A stretch of 64,000 nucleotides of DNA from Erpobdella octoculata (Eukaryota > Annelida > Clitellata > Hirudinida > Erpobdellidae). The translations under genes and the position numbers were made by a program. Numbering within the stretch: the stretch's first letter is position 1; every line of letters begins with the position of its first letter. Under the pieces are notes generated by a model. That model saw nothing but the letters and a program-made list of their open reading frames with translations, was not told where the DNA came from and did no database searches. Shown in pieces: positions 1 to 10,419 of this stretch. The DNA lies in the NCBI GenBank assembly GCA_963978895.1, contig OZ022239.1, positions 14,154,566 to 14,218,565 on the forward strand, in the 5' to 3' direction.

Positions 1-986
1 CATGGGTGACACCCGGGGCGGATAATGATGGTGTCACCCGTGAAAACTGTTAAATTCAACATTATGTAAACAGTCGGGTAAGCGTGAATGGATCCAGATA
101 TGCTTTGAAGTTTATGAAATTGTAATTGTATTTGTAAATGTAGTTTTAGTTTTACGTTCCTTACAGCGAAATCAGCTATCAAAACAATTTAATTAACTAG
201 CAGTTTTTTTAAAGAATTGATATATTGTTATTTTTTATGTCCTCAAATTCACATAATTTTAAATTTTGATTTTTTTAAATTTTTAATTGTCTAATAAAAT
301 TCCAAGATTAAATTACAAAGTTGCGTGCACATCTATACTCTAGACTACTCAAACACAGTCAACAGTGTTACAGCCACTGATCTCTATAAATAACTGTATC
401 GCGCTTAGCCTGGCCCGGGTAACTGGGTATAGCCTCCGGTCACCAATTTAATACCCCTACGCTTTTTACGGAATATTTTTAAGGTGTAAAATGCCGACTT
501 GCTCAAATCAACAATATAAGGGAGCCATCAGTCATTTCATTTGTATCTACTTAATTACTGGCAGTTTTTTTTTAAGTTGTATTCACAGCATAACAGAAAA
601 CCCTTTAACTAATTATACAATTCAATTCAAGCTTCAACCTCTTAATTAATTTTACTGATTACAAAAGCTTAAAATTAGTTTTTGTTTAAATTCTAAAATT
701 GCCAAATGAAATAGGGTGCTAAAATGGCGTCTGCGAGAGGGCTGCAAAATGTTTAACGCATTTAATAGGCTAAGCGCGATCCAGTTATATGTAGTTTATA
801 GCCCTTTACACAAGTTTTTAGAACTAAAATAGCTCTATGTAGGAAGAACCTAATTACTTCTTGCCGTAAATCAAATGTGATATCTTAAACTGTTCTTTTT
901 CCAGGCTTGGTACTGGCGGAATTCAGTCCGTGGTTACAGCTCACAGCGTCCTAATGCTTACAAATGTAGCGCTGGTGTCTGGTGTC
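1..986. other. Gene-less flank of the first composite transposon
   Basis: No coding region is recognisable. The stretch is AT-rich with a few GC-rich patches (around 1-45 and 405-445) of the kind seen near transposon ends. About 781-900 resembles 57620-57715: both run from a 'ccctttacac'-type start through 'tatgtaggag/aag' to 'cttgccgt/ctgtcgt', so this is a dispersed repeat. The stretch may be the left part of an older element whose right end is the GC-rich terminus near 12293. Confidence 0.4.
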
Positions 987-1009
987 CAGCCCCGCAACTA
1001 CGGGGGGCG

Positions 1010-1930
1010 AGGGGGGGCAAAGCCCCCCCTATAAGATATTTCGCCCCCCCTGGAAAATTTTAAGATATGTAGTTTTTTGAAATTTACAAACCTGTTAACC
1101 GTTACAGCGTATTTCGCCCCCCCCCCAATTCTAAGATATGTACTTACTTTTTCGAACTTTATAAACCTGTTAACCGTTATACAAGCTCATAACTGGATAA
1201 GGCAGCGGATTTCGCCCCCTTCCTGAAAAATTCTAAGACATGTAATGTTTTGAATTTTAGAAGCCTGTAAACCGTTATAAAAGTTCATAACTGGATAAGG
1301 CAGCGGATTTCGCCCCCCCCCCCCAATTCAAGATATGTACCTATTTTTTCGAACCTGTATACAAGTTCATAGCTCGATAATAAGGCAGTGGATTTCGCCC
1401 CCCCCCCCTGAAAAATTCTAAGACATGTACTTTTTTGAACTTTATAAACCTGTTATGTAGCTGGATAAAACAGCGTATTTCCCCCCACCATTCTAAGATA
1501 TGTACCTACTTTTTCAAACTTTATAAACCTGTAAACTGTTATAAAAGTTCATAACTGGATAAGGCAGCGGATTTCGCCCCCCCAAATTCTATGATATGTA
1601 CCTACTTTTTCAAACCTGTTAACCATTATACAAGTTCATAACTGGATAAGGCAGCAGATTTCGCGCTCCCCCCCCCCAAATTCTAAGATACGTACCTATT
1701 TTTTCGAACCTGTATACAAGTTCGTAGCTCGATAAGGCAGCGAATTTCGCCCCCCCCCCCCCTGAAAAATTCTAAGACATGTACTTTTTTGAACTTTATA
1801 AACCTGTTATGTAGTGTTTAGCTAGATAAGGCAGCGTATTTCGCCCTCCCCCCTTACTGAAAAATTCTAAGTTATGTAACTTTTTGAACTTTATAAGCCT
1901 GTAAACCGTTATTCTGGTACATAGCTGGCT
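1010..1930. repeat. Subterminal minisatellite, about 10 units of 72-102 bp
   Basis: A unit containing a C-run, 'aaattctaagacatgtac', 'ttttgaactttataaacctg' and 'ataactggataaggcagc' recurs about ten times. The 'attctaaga(c/t)atgta' core lies near 1054, 1126, 1228, 1324, 1412, 1489, 1584, 1678, 1767 and 1861. Units vary by loss of inner blocks and by length of the C-run. The array lies just inside the left end of the hAT-like unit and has no counterpart at the right end. Confidence 0.8.
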
Positions 1931-2708
1931 AAAGCAGCGTATTCAGAAATAGTCACAAAATTGAGAATGTTGGGTATCTATCAACACACCTGCAATATAG
2001 TGTATTTTGTATCCAATGCGGTTAACTTATTAACGCATCACTGCAAACATCTCAGCAAAACCTTAGGATGCAACTTTTTCTCACGGCCCACTTATATTAG
2101 AAAAAAATCTAAAACTTTTTAAAGCCTTTCTTTAATTTTTCCTCCAAAAAACTGATGACCGGGGGGTTACTCGGAGCTGCTTTTTCAAAATATTTTCAAA
2201 GCCACTTTTTTATTTTTTCTGTATAAAAACTAATAGCTGGTGACCGGGAGAGGGGGCTATCCGGAAGTAGTTTATCCATACATGTTAAGCCACTTCAGGG
2301 GGCCCACTAGTTGGCCTATCCAACCTCAAAAACCTAAAATATCAGAATAGAAGCTTGTAGTGTACCTATATCAAATTACAGATTGTGTTTAAATTAAAAA
2401 CAAAACAGAAAATTAATTCTGTAATGCAAAGATTCACGATAAATATTAATTATTTTTATTTATTGCACTTTTTGTCATTTTAATTTTATAAACTATTCCA
2501 GCAAATCCAAAATGAAGTCATAAAAATAATAAACAATATGGGTGTTGCTGATGCACCTTGGTTTTACATATAATATCCTCTTCAGTTCCACCCAAATTCC
2601 AGAAAAAAAATTAAATTTTTTTCACTTGTTTCTCAGTCATAGGGATCTAAATAGACTACCAAAAAACTTTCAGCTCATTTGCATAATATTTTTGGCATAA
2701 TTAATGAT

Positions 2709-2724
2709 GTCCATTTTGATGGAC
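2709..2724. repeat. GTCCAT/ATGGAC palindrome, piggyBac 3' side
   Basis: GTCCATTTTGATGGAC reads as two inverted 6-mers around a short core. Related copies lie at 4794-4809 (GTCCATCGTAATGGAC) and 11953-11967. All three sit at piggyBac subterminal positions, and the 4794 copy lies just upstream of the transposase gene. Paired subterminal palindromes of this kind are plausible transposase-binding sites; that role is inferred. Confidence 0.5.
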
Positions 2725-3000
2725 AGTGGGGCGTAATTGCACTAATGCTAATATTTTTGCAGCTAAAATTTTTTTGATTAAAACACACATTCTGCTGTCA
2801 ACAAAGCCAAAACGTTTGCTGTAATGATGAAAAACTCTAAAATAATATTTTAAACATTATTTCCATTCTAAATATTTAAACAGTTACAAAATAATTAAAT
2901 TAATACTTTAAGAGTTACAAAATACTTAATAAAAAATACTTAAAAAGTTACAAAATATTTAAATAAAAGTACTTTAAATGTTACAAAATTAATAAGTGTA

Positions 3001-4755
3001 TTATTTTGAATGAAATGCAGCAAAACAATTGCGATCTGCAACAATGCAGAGATGCACATTGCAAGACATGCACCTAAACCTAGTTTTGCCCGAGCATCCA
3101 GTATTTTTGCATCGCGAAGAGTTCTTGCAATTGTCCATTTCTGGCATATGCTTTGCAGACGACAAGCGACGGTGCACTGATGGAACCTGCTCACATATTC
3201 TCTTGGTAGGAGGTTGCTCATCCTCTGTGTCGGTTTCAGTACTTCCTTCCTTTGACGCGGCAAGGAAGGCTTCCGCAATATCCATTCGGAACCTTAAAAA
3301 GCTAAGGATATCCTTGCGTGCAGTACCAAGCTCAATGTTGTCAGCCCGATATCTAATCCAAGCATTTGTTAAAGAAAGATCAATAAAATGCATAAGGGTT
3401 CGAATTGTCCATTTCTTGGTCTTGGCCTTCATCCGGTAATGACTGAGCATGCGATCGCAAAGATCTACACCTCCCATCTTTGCATTGTATTCACGTATTA
3501 TAACCGGCCGTGACACATCAACATACTTTTTTCCTTTCTTGTCCCAACGACAGCAAAGATCTTCAGGAACAACACCATAACAGGCTGAAACTAACATTAT
3601 CGGTTTGTTGTCGAACCACTTCACAAATGCAATTTTTTCATCTTGCCTAACAATCATATCATGCGCTCCACGACCCATTCTAGCAAGACTCTTATCATCG
3701 GACATCTTACGAATCTCTTTAGGAACTCTATTTCCCATTATTGTCCCAGTTATGTAAATGTCCTTAGATAGCATATATTCTATCAAAGGGAAGCTGGTGA
3801 AGTACCGATCACAAAAAATATGTGTCCCGGCTGTCAACCCTTCTGCTAAATGTGCAATCACTGCTCCACCAACTCCAACTTTAAACTGATCTGGGACATG
3901 GTTGTATGTTCCTGCCCCCTGGTCTACAATAAAATCCAAAACTAAACCATTTGGACTGGCAAGGACATAATTTTTCAGTCCTATTGGATTTGGTTTGTTG
4001 GCAACGTACCGACGAAGAGGACAGGCTCCTGTAAATGGAATCATTTGCTCATCAATACTGAGGTCACGACATCTTGGCAGTAGAAGACAGCCCTTTCGCA
4101 CACGATCCATGATGGGTCTAACTTTCCACAGACGATCTAATTTTTTATCATCATCTGTCACATCAGAATCAACAACAACCTTCAGGCTGCTTCGGATCTG
4201 AAAATACCGGTTTCGTGAGATGACATCAGCAATAGCCGGCAGTCTCAGTGTTTTTTGCCAAAACATATGCAGTTGGGGATACGATATACTAGACATAAGT
4301 ATGCTGGCCCCGATAAAGTGCTGAAGTTCTATTGCTGTAGTGTACAAGCTTTTACCGGTGCGACTGGTTGAGGTGATATTTGTGCAAAACGCCATGTACT
4401 CAAAGAACTCTTCGTCCAGATATTGTTTCATGTAATCCATTGTATTCCACCTTGTCCTCTCATCTACACTATCAGGAATATTTTTAAAATCAATAACGTT
4501 TGGAGAAAATTCCTCAACATGTTTCCACAACAAGCGCCTATTTGCAATGTTAGAAAGTGGCTCATCATCACTGTCATTATCGTTATCAGAATCTTTATCA
4601 TCATCAGGCACCTCTTCATTCTGTGTTTTATTTTCAAGATCTTCTCCCTCTGATAAATCTGACAGATCTGAATCATCTCTATTTATAGCTTCCAACACAT
4701 CTTTTAGTGAAACTGTAATAAAAACAAATACAGGCATTTTACCCCAAAAACTCAA
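3001..4755 (-). CDS. piggyBac-family transposase, full length
   Basis: An uninterrupted 584-residue ORF. It is a cut-and-paste transposase that would excise at TTAA sites. The order is an acidic N-terminal stretch (about residues 24-70, rich in D/E/S), then the DDE_Tnp_1_7 core, then a C-terminal cysteine-rich cross-brace finger. Catalytic aspartates are visible in 'SIDEQMIPF', 'FCDRYFTSF' and 'KMGGVDLCDRM', the three piggyBac acidic positions. The last 40 residues have the C-x5-C / C-x2-C / C-x5-C spacing of the piggyBac DNA-binding finger. A likely splice acceptor (pyrimidine tract then AG at 4713-4714) lies inside the first residues, so the true N-terminus may come from an upstream exon and the first 15 or so residues may be intron. 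No stop or frameshift breaks the core, so the copy may be recently active. Family certain; activity unknown. Confidence 0.93.
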   Translation of the reverse strand: MSFWGKMPVFVFITVSLKDVLEAINRDDSDLSDLSEGEDLENKTQNEEVPDDDKDSDNDNDSDDEPLSNIANRRLLWKHVEEFSPNVIDFKNIPDSVDERTRWNTMDYMKQYLDEEFFEYMAFCTNITSTSRTGKSLYTTAIELQHFIGASILMSSISYPQLHMFWQKTLRLPAIADVISRNRYFQIRSSLKVVVDSDVTDDDKKLDRLWKVRPIMDRVRKGCLLLPRCRDLSIDEQMIPFTGACPLRRYVANKPNPIGLKNYVLASPNGLVLDFIVDQGAGTYNHVPDQFKVGVGGAVIAHLAEGLTAGTHIFCDRYFTSFPLIEYMLSKDIYITGTIMGNRVPKEIRKMSDDKSLARMGRGAHDMIVRQDEKIAFVKWFDNKPIMLVSACYGVVPEDLCCRWDKKGKKYVDVSRPVIIREYNAKMGGVDLCDRMLSHYRMKAKTKKWTIRTLMHFIDLSLTNAWIRYRADNIELGTARKDILSFLRFRMDIAEAFLAASKEGSTETDTEDEQPPTKRICEQVPSVHRRLSSAKHMPEMDNCKNSSRCKNTGCSGKTRFRCMSCNVHLCIVADRNCFAAFHSK

Positions 4756-4793
4756 TTTAGGAGAAGTGTCAATGAACCAAAAATAGACCCACT

Positions 4794-4809
4794 GTCCATC
4801 GTAATGGAC
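4794..4809. repeat. GTCCAT/ATGGAC palindrome upstream of piggyBac transposase
   Basis: GTCCATCGTAATGGAC is the second copy of the element's subterminal palindrome, about 40 bp upstream of the transposase ORF. It could bind the transposase and so regulate its own promoter; this is inference. Just beyond it begins the repeated 'gttagcaacg' block, also present inverted near 11590-11610. Confidence 0.45.
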
Positions 4810-4929
4810 AGCTCCAGGAAGTTAGCAACGCTTCGGGCAACGATTTTCGGCAACGCCGAATAAAGTTAGCAACGAATCGGACAACTATTGTTTTTGTTCA
4901 AAATAAAGCAGAATCAACGTTAAAAATAA

Positions 4930-5950
4930 CTTTAATTTAAAGATAATTCACTGTTGAGTTTAAAATTTTGAATGGCGATATAAAAAAGTACCAAATAAAA
5001 ATGTACACGAATAAACATTTAAAACAGGCTGTGCTGCGTTAATGTTAAAAGTGAATTAAAAATAAACTAAAAATTTTTAGCTAATGTACAAAAATTTATT
5101 ATTATAAAAAAATAAATTAAATAAATTTAAAATATATCTTTTAAAAGACGTTTTTAGAATTTAGAAAGTAATAATAAAGGCCATTTACAGTAGCTTTCGC
5201 TGTCAATCAACTAAGCGTACGACCAAAAAAATCATTAAAAATTCAATAAACATTTCCTCTCAAATTATAAACAGAAATTTGATAGAAAACTTTAATAACA
5301 TCACCAATAAATCACAATAGATTTCAAATCTATTCTTGCCAATCAGATTACGATTTCTCGTCACAAAATCAGTGATAGGTACTATTCCCATTGTGATATC
5401 GTACAATCATCACTTGGCCACAAAAAAAATCAAGAGATTTAAATAAAATTCAATTATGTAGAAATTAATTTACAGTAAATAGAAACGAAAAGTCACATAT
5501 ATTAACTTAACAGCTCTCAATCGAACTAAGCGCACGACAATAAACTCAATCAACAAAATAAACTCAATCAACAAAATAAACTCAATCAACAAAATATTTT
5601 ATGTACAAGTCAAATATCACAGTTTCCTTGTTGAAAATGATAGTAAACTTTTAAGAAGAGGAGTTCCAAATTTCTAGAATATAAAAATAGCTCATAATTA
5701 AATTCTTTTAAAAATTTAACTACTACAATATTCTTTAAAATTATAAAAAAAGTAAACTGACCGGTGTGTGGTAAATATATTTACAAAAATATGTTCATTA
5801 GATGGTGTCCATCCTTCCTAAAATAATTCAAATTTAAGCTGACCAGGATTTTAAGAAAAGTGTGTCCAGGTTATGTTTCATAGAAATACATTAACATTTT
5901 TGAAATTGATAAAAATATCTATATTTCCTTGAAACTCTAGTAACGTCATT
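4930..5950. other. AT-rich gene-less stretch
   Basis: No coding signal. It contains three copies of 'aactcaatcaacaaaata' in tandem (about 5543-5597) and two related segments around 5185 and 5505 ('ctcaatcgaactaagcg'), probably subterminal repeats of the Mutator-like element. The last 300 bp form the 3' flank of the gene ending at 5962. Confidence 0.4.
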
Positions 5951-5961
5951 GAACTTACATT

Positions 5962-8900
5962 TTATTGAAAGAAGTTTTCGCATAGTTCACAGCTGTACGA
6001 GACTTCCCCCCAGTTTGGTGGATTTAATCCCGTACATGATCTGTGAACCCATCGTAAACATTTTTCGCACTGGACCCAACATTCGTCCGCTCCTTCGAAA
6101 TTACAATATATACAGTCATCTGACATATCGTCAGATGACTGTAGAATGCCTTGTTGGATTACCTGACGATCCGTATCGGGATTGTATACCTCATCTGTTG
6201 GTTTCCCTTCGTCAATGTTCTGAAGAAGCAAAATAAATTGAAATTCTCCATATAAAAAATAACATCTCAACCATTTACCTTCATCAGATTCAGAATAAAC
6301 ATCCCACAATTCCAACTGTCTCTTTGTCTTGGAGCTTGTGGACCTTCTGAAAACGTCCAAACATTTTTCGACTGTCTTCTTTGATCGCACCACCTGTCGT
6401 AAAAATCTAAAAAACTATTTTTCCTTTTCACCCCTTCGGATAAATTGGAACCTAAGGAATTATAATAGTGAAGAGTGTTTTTATCGCAATTAACTATTAA
6501 TAGAGTGTAATGTTTATTCTCTAAAATTGGAAAAAAAGTTATTTTTTTTTTAAATATTTCAACATCATATATAGGCGATGTAGATAGAATTGGTTGGCTT
6601 AAAACAGTTGATGAAAGGTCACAAGTAACATAATTAGAATTTTTTAAAGTTGTTAATCCAATGTAATCTATAAGAGTTGTTGTTAGCAACTCGCCAGGCT
6701 GCAAGGACAAAAAATCTTCAAGATTTAGTTCTAAATTATTTTTTCTACTTATAATCATATTTTTGTTTAAATTATATTTTAAATAATAATTATTATTTAA
6801 AACCGTCGAATTAGAAAAAAGGATAAGCTCATCTGGTGTGCTTTTCTTGGTCGTCTTTGGTTGGCATCTTTGGACTGGCAAAGGAATTTTCACTGTCGCC
6901 AAGGAATTGAAATAAGAACGATTTTTTTTGTTCCGTTTGTCCCATGTGCTGACTGCCAATAAGTTGTCATCCGCCAATCGACGCTTCCTTCGAGTTGGAG
7001 GGATGGCTAACAAAACTTCTCTTGTGGATCCTAAAACGACAGTGTGCTGCAAGTCCAGAAAACGTCCACCTATAGATGTTGAATAAATTTATGTCAAGAA
7101 TGTTAACTTCAAGTGAAAATTCTACTTTTTTTAACAAATATTATGGAATGGGTGTAATAACCTTTCCAGTTTGTTTTCCCGTTAAGAACGTTGTGTTTCA
7201 CGTATCGAAAAGAATTTTCGATAAGGCTGTTGCTTAACCTTAGAATAGATATAACATTTAATGAAGTTTGCCATACTTTAAAAAAACGATGTTATTGCCG
7301 AACCTTTTCCCACCCGGATTTGTGAAAACTGTCCAAAATGGTAGGTAGGCAACATATTTTTTTAATACTAGTTCTCCGTAACCTTTGTTGAAAAAAACAT
7401 TCGGAGAAGACGTGCTGCAAATAATAGACTGTCGCAAATGTTCAACTTTTGCGGAATATCGTTTAAAGAACGGACTGTTTCGGTAAAGACTATTGAATTT
7501 TTCACAAGCTGTAAAGAAATGTAAAGTTAGTGTAAACAAATTAATAAATAGTTACTAATTTTAAAGTAAATGTTCTAAGCCTAAACTTACAGTCTTCGTC
7601 GTAATTCGAAATATCAGCTGCTTTTGCGGTTTCTCCTTCCTCATCCGGTTCTTCACCAGCAAACATGGCCAGAGCTGAACATGCGTCAGCCGTCATGTAC
7701 TCTGAGAACAGCACACACATAAACGCATTCATACAGGCGTCAAACTCTAGAAAAGTTTTAGAATTAATTAACCGACACATGCCAAGTATGAAAAATTTTC
7801 TTACATTACTGTCCGAAGTTTGATTTCTAGCATCGTTAGCAACAATCTTCATAAAATGTGCGCAACAAAGCTTTACCAAAACTAAATCCTTTGGCAAAAC
7901 CCCATTCACTACCCATTCATAAAAAATTTTAATATAACTTAAAACATCCATACTATTCCATGCGAAAATGACAGCATTAATCATTGCAAAAGAAAAATCA
8001 GTGACCACGTTCGAGTACAATGGCCATGTCTTAAATTTACTACAAACAAAGCTTTTATACCTAATTAATTGGCATGCGAGATTAGAAGCGTCATGCTGGC
8101 ATGTCACAAAATCTAGCATTGGCACATATCTATTGTTGCCTTCTACAACGGCTGAATAATAAAAAACTCTTTTAGAAATATCCTTAATTTTTCGAACAAT
8201 CGACCCAGTCGCATCGAAATACAAAATCGGTAATTTTAAGGCGATTGCTACTTTTACTTGACAATCAGAAAAACATAAAAAAGTATAGGGCCGCGCTATA
8301 AACTGAATAAACTTATCTTCCGGTTGTTCTTCGTATCTTTTGACAAGATCCATGAAATCATCAGTGTCCCGATCATTAGCAGCCAAGGCTTCAGTCCTAG
8401 CTTTCCTGAATACATCGAGGGATCGGACAGTCTGCAGATTTCCTTGCCTGACGAGCTCCGGATTAATCTTACTCAATTCCTCATCACGTACCATTCCTGT
8501 TACAATGAATGAATAAGTAAAGGAGTGAATGAATAAATAAATAAATATAAAAAAATTAAAATAAATAAAAAATAAGTAATAAAACTACTAAAAGCTACCA
8601 AACATTATTTTATTATTTATTATGTTGTCAACACGAGTTAAATAACTCCTTGCCGAATTACAAACAAAAAAAACCTGCGTGGGTGTTTTTCAGCCGTTGT
8701 TTGACAAGATTCCGTTCTTCTCCTCGCAATTGTCCGCAAGTTTTTCCATCGTGTAGAATATCTAAACTGGACACATAGACATCTACATCACTACGCCCCA
8801 CCAGGTCGGTAATCACAACTCGAACATTTCTACATCTTTTAAATTTGCACTGCATGTAGAGAACCGTTGTGCTATTCTGATTGGTTCTCGCAGATTTTTG

Positions 8901-9161
8901 GACTAAAATACACGGAAGTAGTTTTTCTTCCACAATTGATCTAGAGGCAACTAGCAACTTTTTCCCTTCCAGCCAGTTCGGGTCGATGCTCCACGAATTA
9001 AATTTCACAAAGTTTCGATAGGACCTTTTAGTAGAATTTGGAGCAGGTTGGTCAGGTGAAGGTTGGTCAGTCGGTTGCAGCATGTCAGAATCTGGAGCAG
9101 GTTGTTCAGTTGGTTGCAGCATGTCAGAATCTGGAGCAGGTTGTTCAGTCGGTTGCAGCAT
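5962..9161 (-). CDS. Mutator-like DDE transposase fused to Ulp1 protease and PHD finger
   Basis: A six-exon gene model: 9161-8675, 8496-7591, 7508-7304, 7238-7162, 7069-6279, 6219-5962. Every intron is GT-AG and all phases agree, giving about 907 residues. Order: two and a half copies of an 8-9-residue 'QPAPDSD' repeat; a Cys/His segment (about residues 60-160) resembling a FLYWCH/WRKY-type zinc finger; a DDE core with D in 'FDATGS' (about 257), D in 'VVTDFS' (about 328), a 'CCAHF' motif and E in 'SNSLIEN' (about 540), the MULE-type arrangement; a C48/Ulp1 cysteine peptidase with H in 'NKHYTLL', Q in 'PRQRDSWNCG' and C in the same motif; and a C-terminal PHD finger (C-x2-C ... C-x2-C ... H-x2-C ... 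C-x2-C). The first exon could begin further upstream (ORF open to 9305), but an acceptor-like AG lies just before the chosen ATG. Ulp1 fused or linked to MULE transposases is known (plant Kaonashi elements); the PHD may tether to histone tails. The superfamily is inferred from motifs. Confidence 0.75.
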
Positions 9162-9419
9162 ACTCTGACGCCAAAAGACGTAGAACCTCGTTCGGTTTGC
9201 TAAATTATTCTTTTTTTTCCTGTATAGACAGTATTTCACCAATAAAAAATCTCTGATGAAGGTTGACTGACCAACCGAAAGCTTAGATACCAAAAAATTT
9301 TTCACTTGACGTGATATACTTCTGGTGTATTTTTAAAATTTGAGTAAGTTCGTTGGTATTTTGATTGTTTCTTTTTTAGATTTGACGGATATTTATTACA
9401 TTTTAGTCATCACTTAAGT

Positions 9420-9660
9420 GCGTGGATCCCACATCAGTGCCGGGAGTCCCTTGAGTGCGTAGGGCTCACTTCAGTGCTGAGCCCTTTTAAGTGCGTGGGA
9501 CCCACCTTAGTGCCGAGTGCCCCCTTAAGTAAGTGGGGCCAACTTTAGTGCCGGGGGCCTACCGAAAAGCCACTTAAAATCCGTAGGGCCCACTTAACTG
9601 CGTGGGGCCCACTTTAGTGCCGGGGGCCCACTGAAAACTCCCCTGCCCCCTAATTGACGT
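9420..9660. repeat. GC-rich minisatellite, about 35-45-bp units
   Basis: Six or so degenerate units combine 'aagtgcgtggggcccac' with 'ttagtgccgggggccc'. Base composition is much higher in G+C than the surroundings. No ORF of interest. Confidence 0.75.
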
Positions 9661-9669
9661 CCCTGCTGA

Positions 9670-10380
9670 GTATAGTAGATAAGTTGAGACTTGAGATGTT
9701 ATAGTTGACTGACCTCATTCTATATATGACTATTACGGAAGGAGTATAGTAGATAAGTTGAGACTTGAGATGTTATAGCTGACTGAGTATAATAGATAAG
9801 TTGAGACCTGAGATGTTATAGATGACTGACCATTGACCTCATTTTAAACACTGCTGTAGTTGTCAAGTTATAAACACCAAGTGGCTGTCGAGCATATGAC
9901 TATTACGGAAGGAGTATAGTATATAAGTTGAGACTTGAGATGTTATAGCTGACTGAGTATAATAGATAAGTTGAGACCTGAGATGTTATAGATGACTGAC
10001 CATTGACCTCATTTTAAACACTGCTGTAGTTGTCAAGTCATAAACACCAAGTGGCTGTCGAGCATATGACTATTACGGAAGGAGTATAGTATATAAGTTG
10101 AGACTTGAGATGTTATAGCTGACTGAGTATAATAGATAAGTTGAGACCTGAGATGTTATAGATGACTGACCATTGACCTCATTTTAAACACTGCTGTAGT
10201 TGTCAAGTCATAAACACCAAGTGGCTGTCGAGCATATGACTATTACGGAAGGAGTATAGTAGTTAAGTTGAGACTTGAGATGTTATAGCTGACTGAGTAT
10301 AGTAGATAAGTTGAGACTTGAGATGTTATAGATGACTGACTTACACCAACTGTCTGTCGGCCGAGCATATGACCATATTA
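9670..10380. repeat. 170-bp tandem satellite, about four units
   Basis: The string 'agcatatgactattacggaa' recurs at 9891, 10061 and 10231, an exact 170-bp period, with truncated units at both ends. Each unit contains two diverged half-copies of 'agataagttgagacttgag', so it arose from a smaller repeat. The three complete units are nearly identical, which suggests recent amplification or gene conversion. Confidence 0.9.
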
Positions 10381-10419
10381 AGGAAGTAGTCGATGAGATA
10401 ATAATTACCCTTTTGTCTA

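Noticed and set aside
2940..3278. 112-codon ORF overlapping the piggyBac C-terminus in another frame
   Set aside because: Reads out of frame with the conserved transposase and has no domain.
9670..10380. Possible CRISPR-like array
   Set aside because: Units are contiguous 170-bp tandem repeats with no short repeat-spacer pattern, in eukaryotic DNA.
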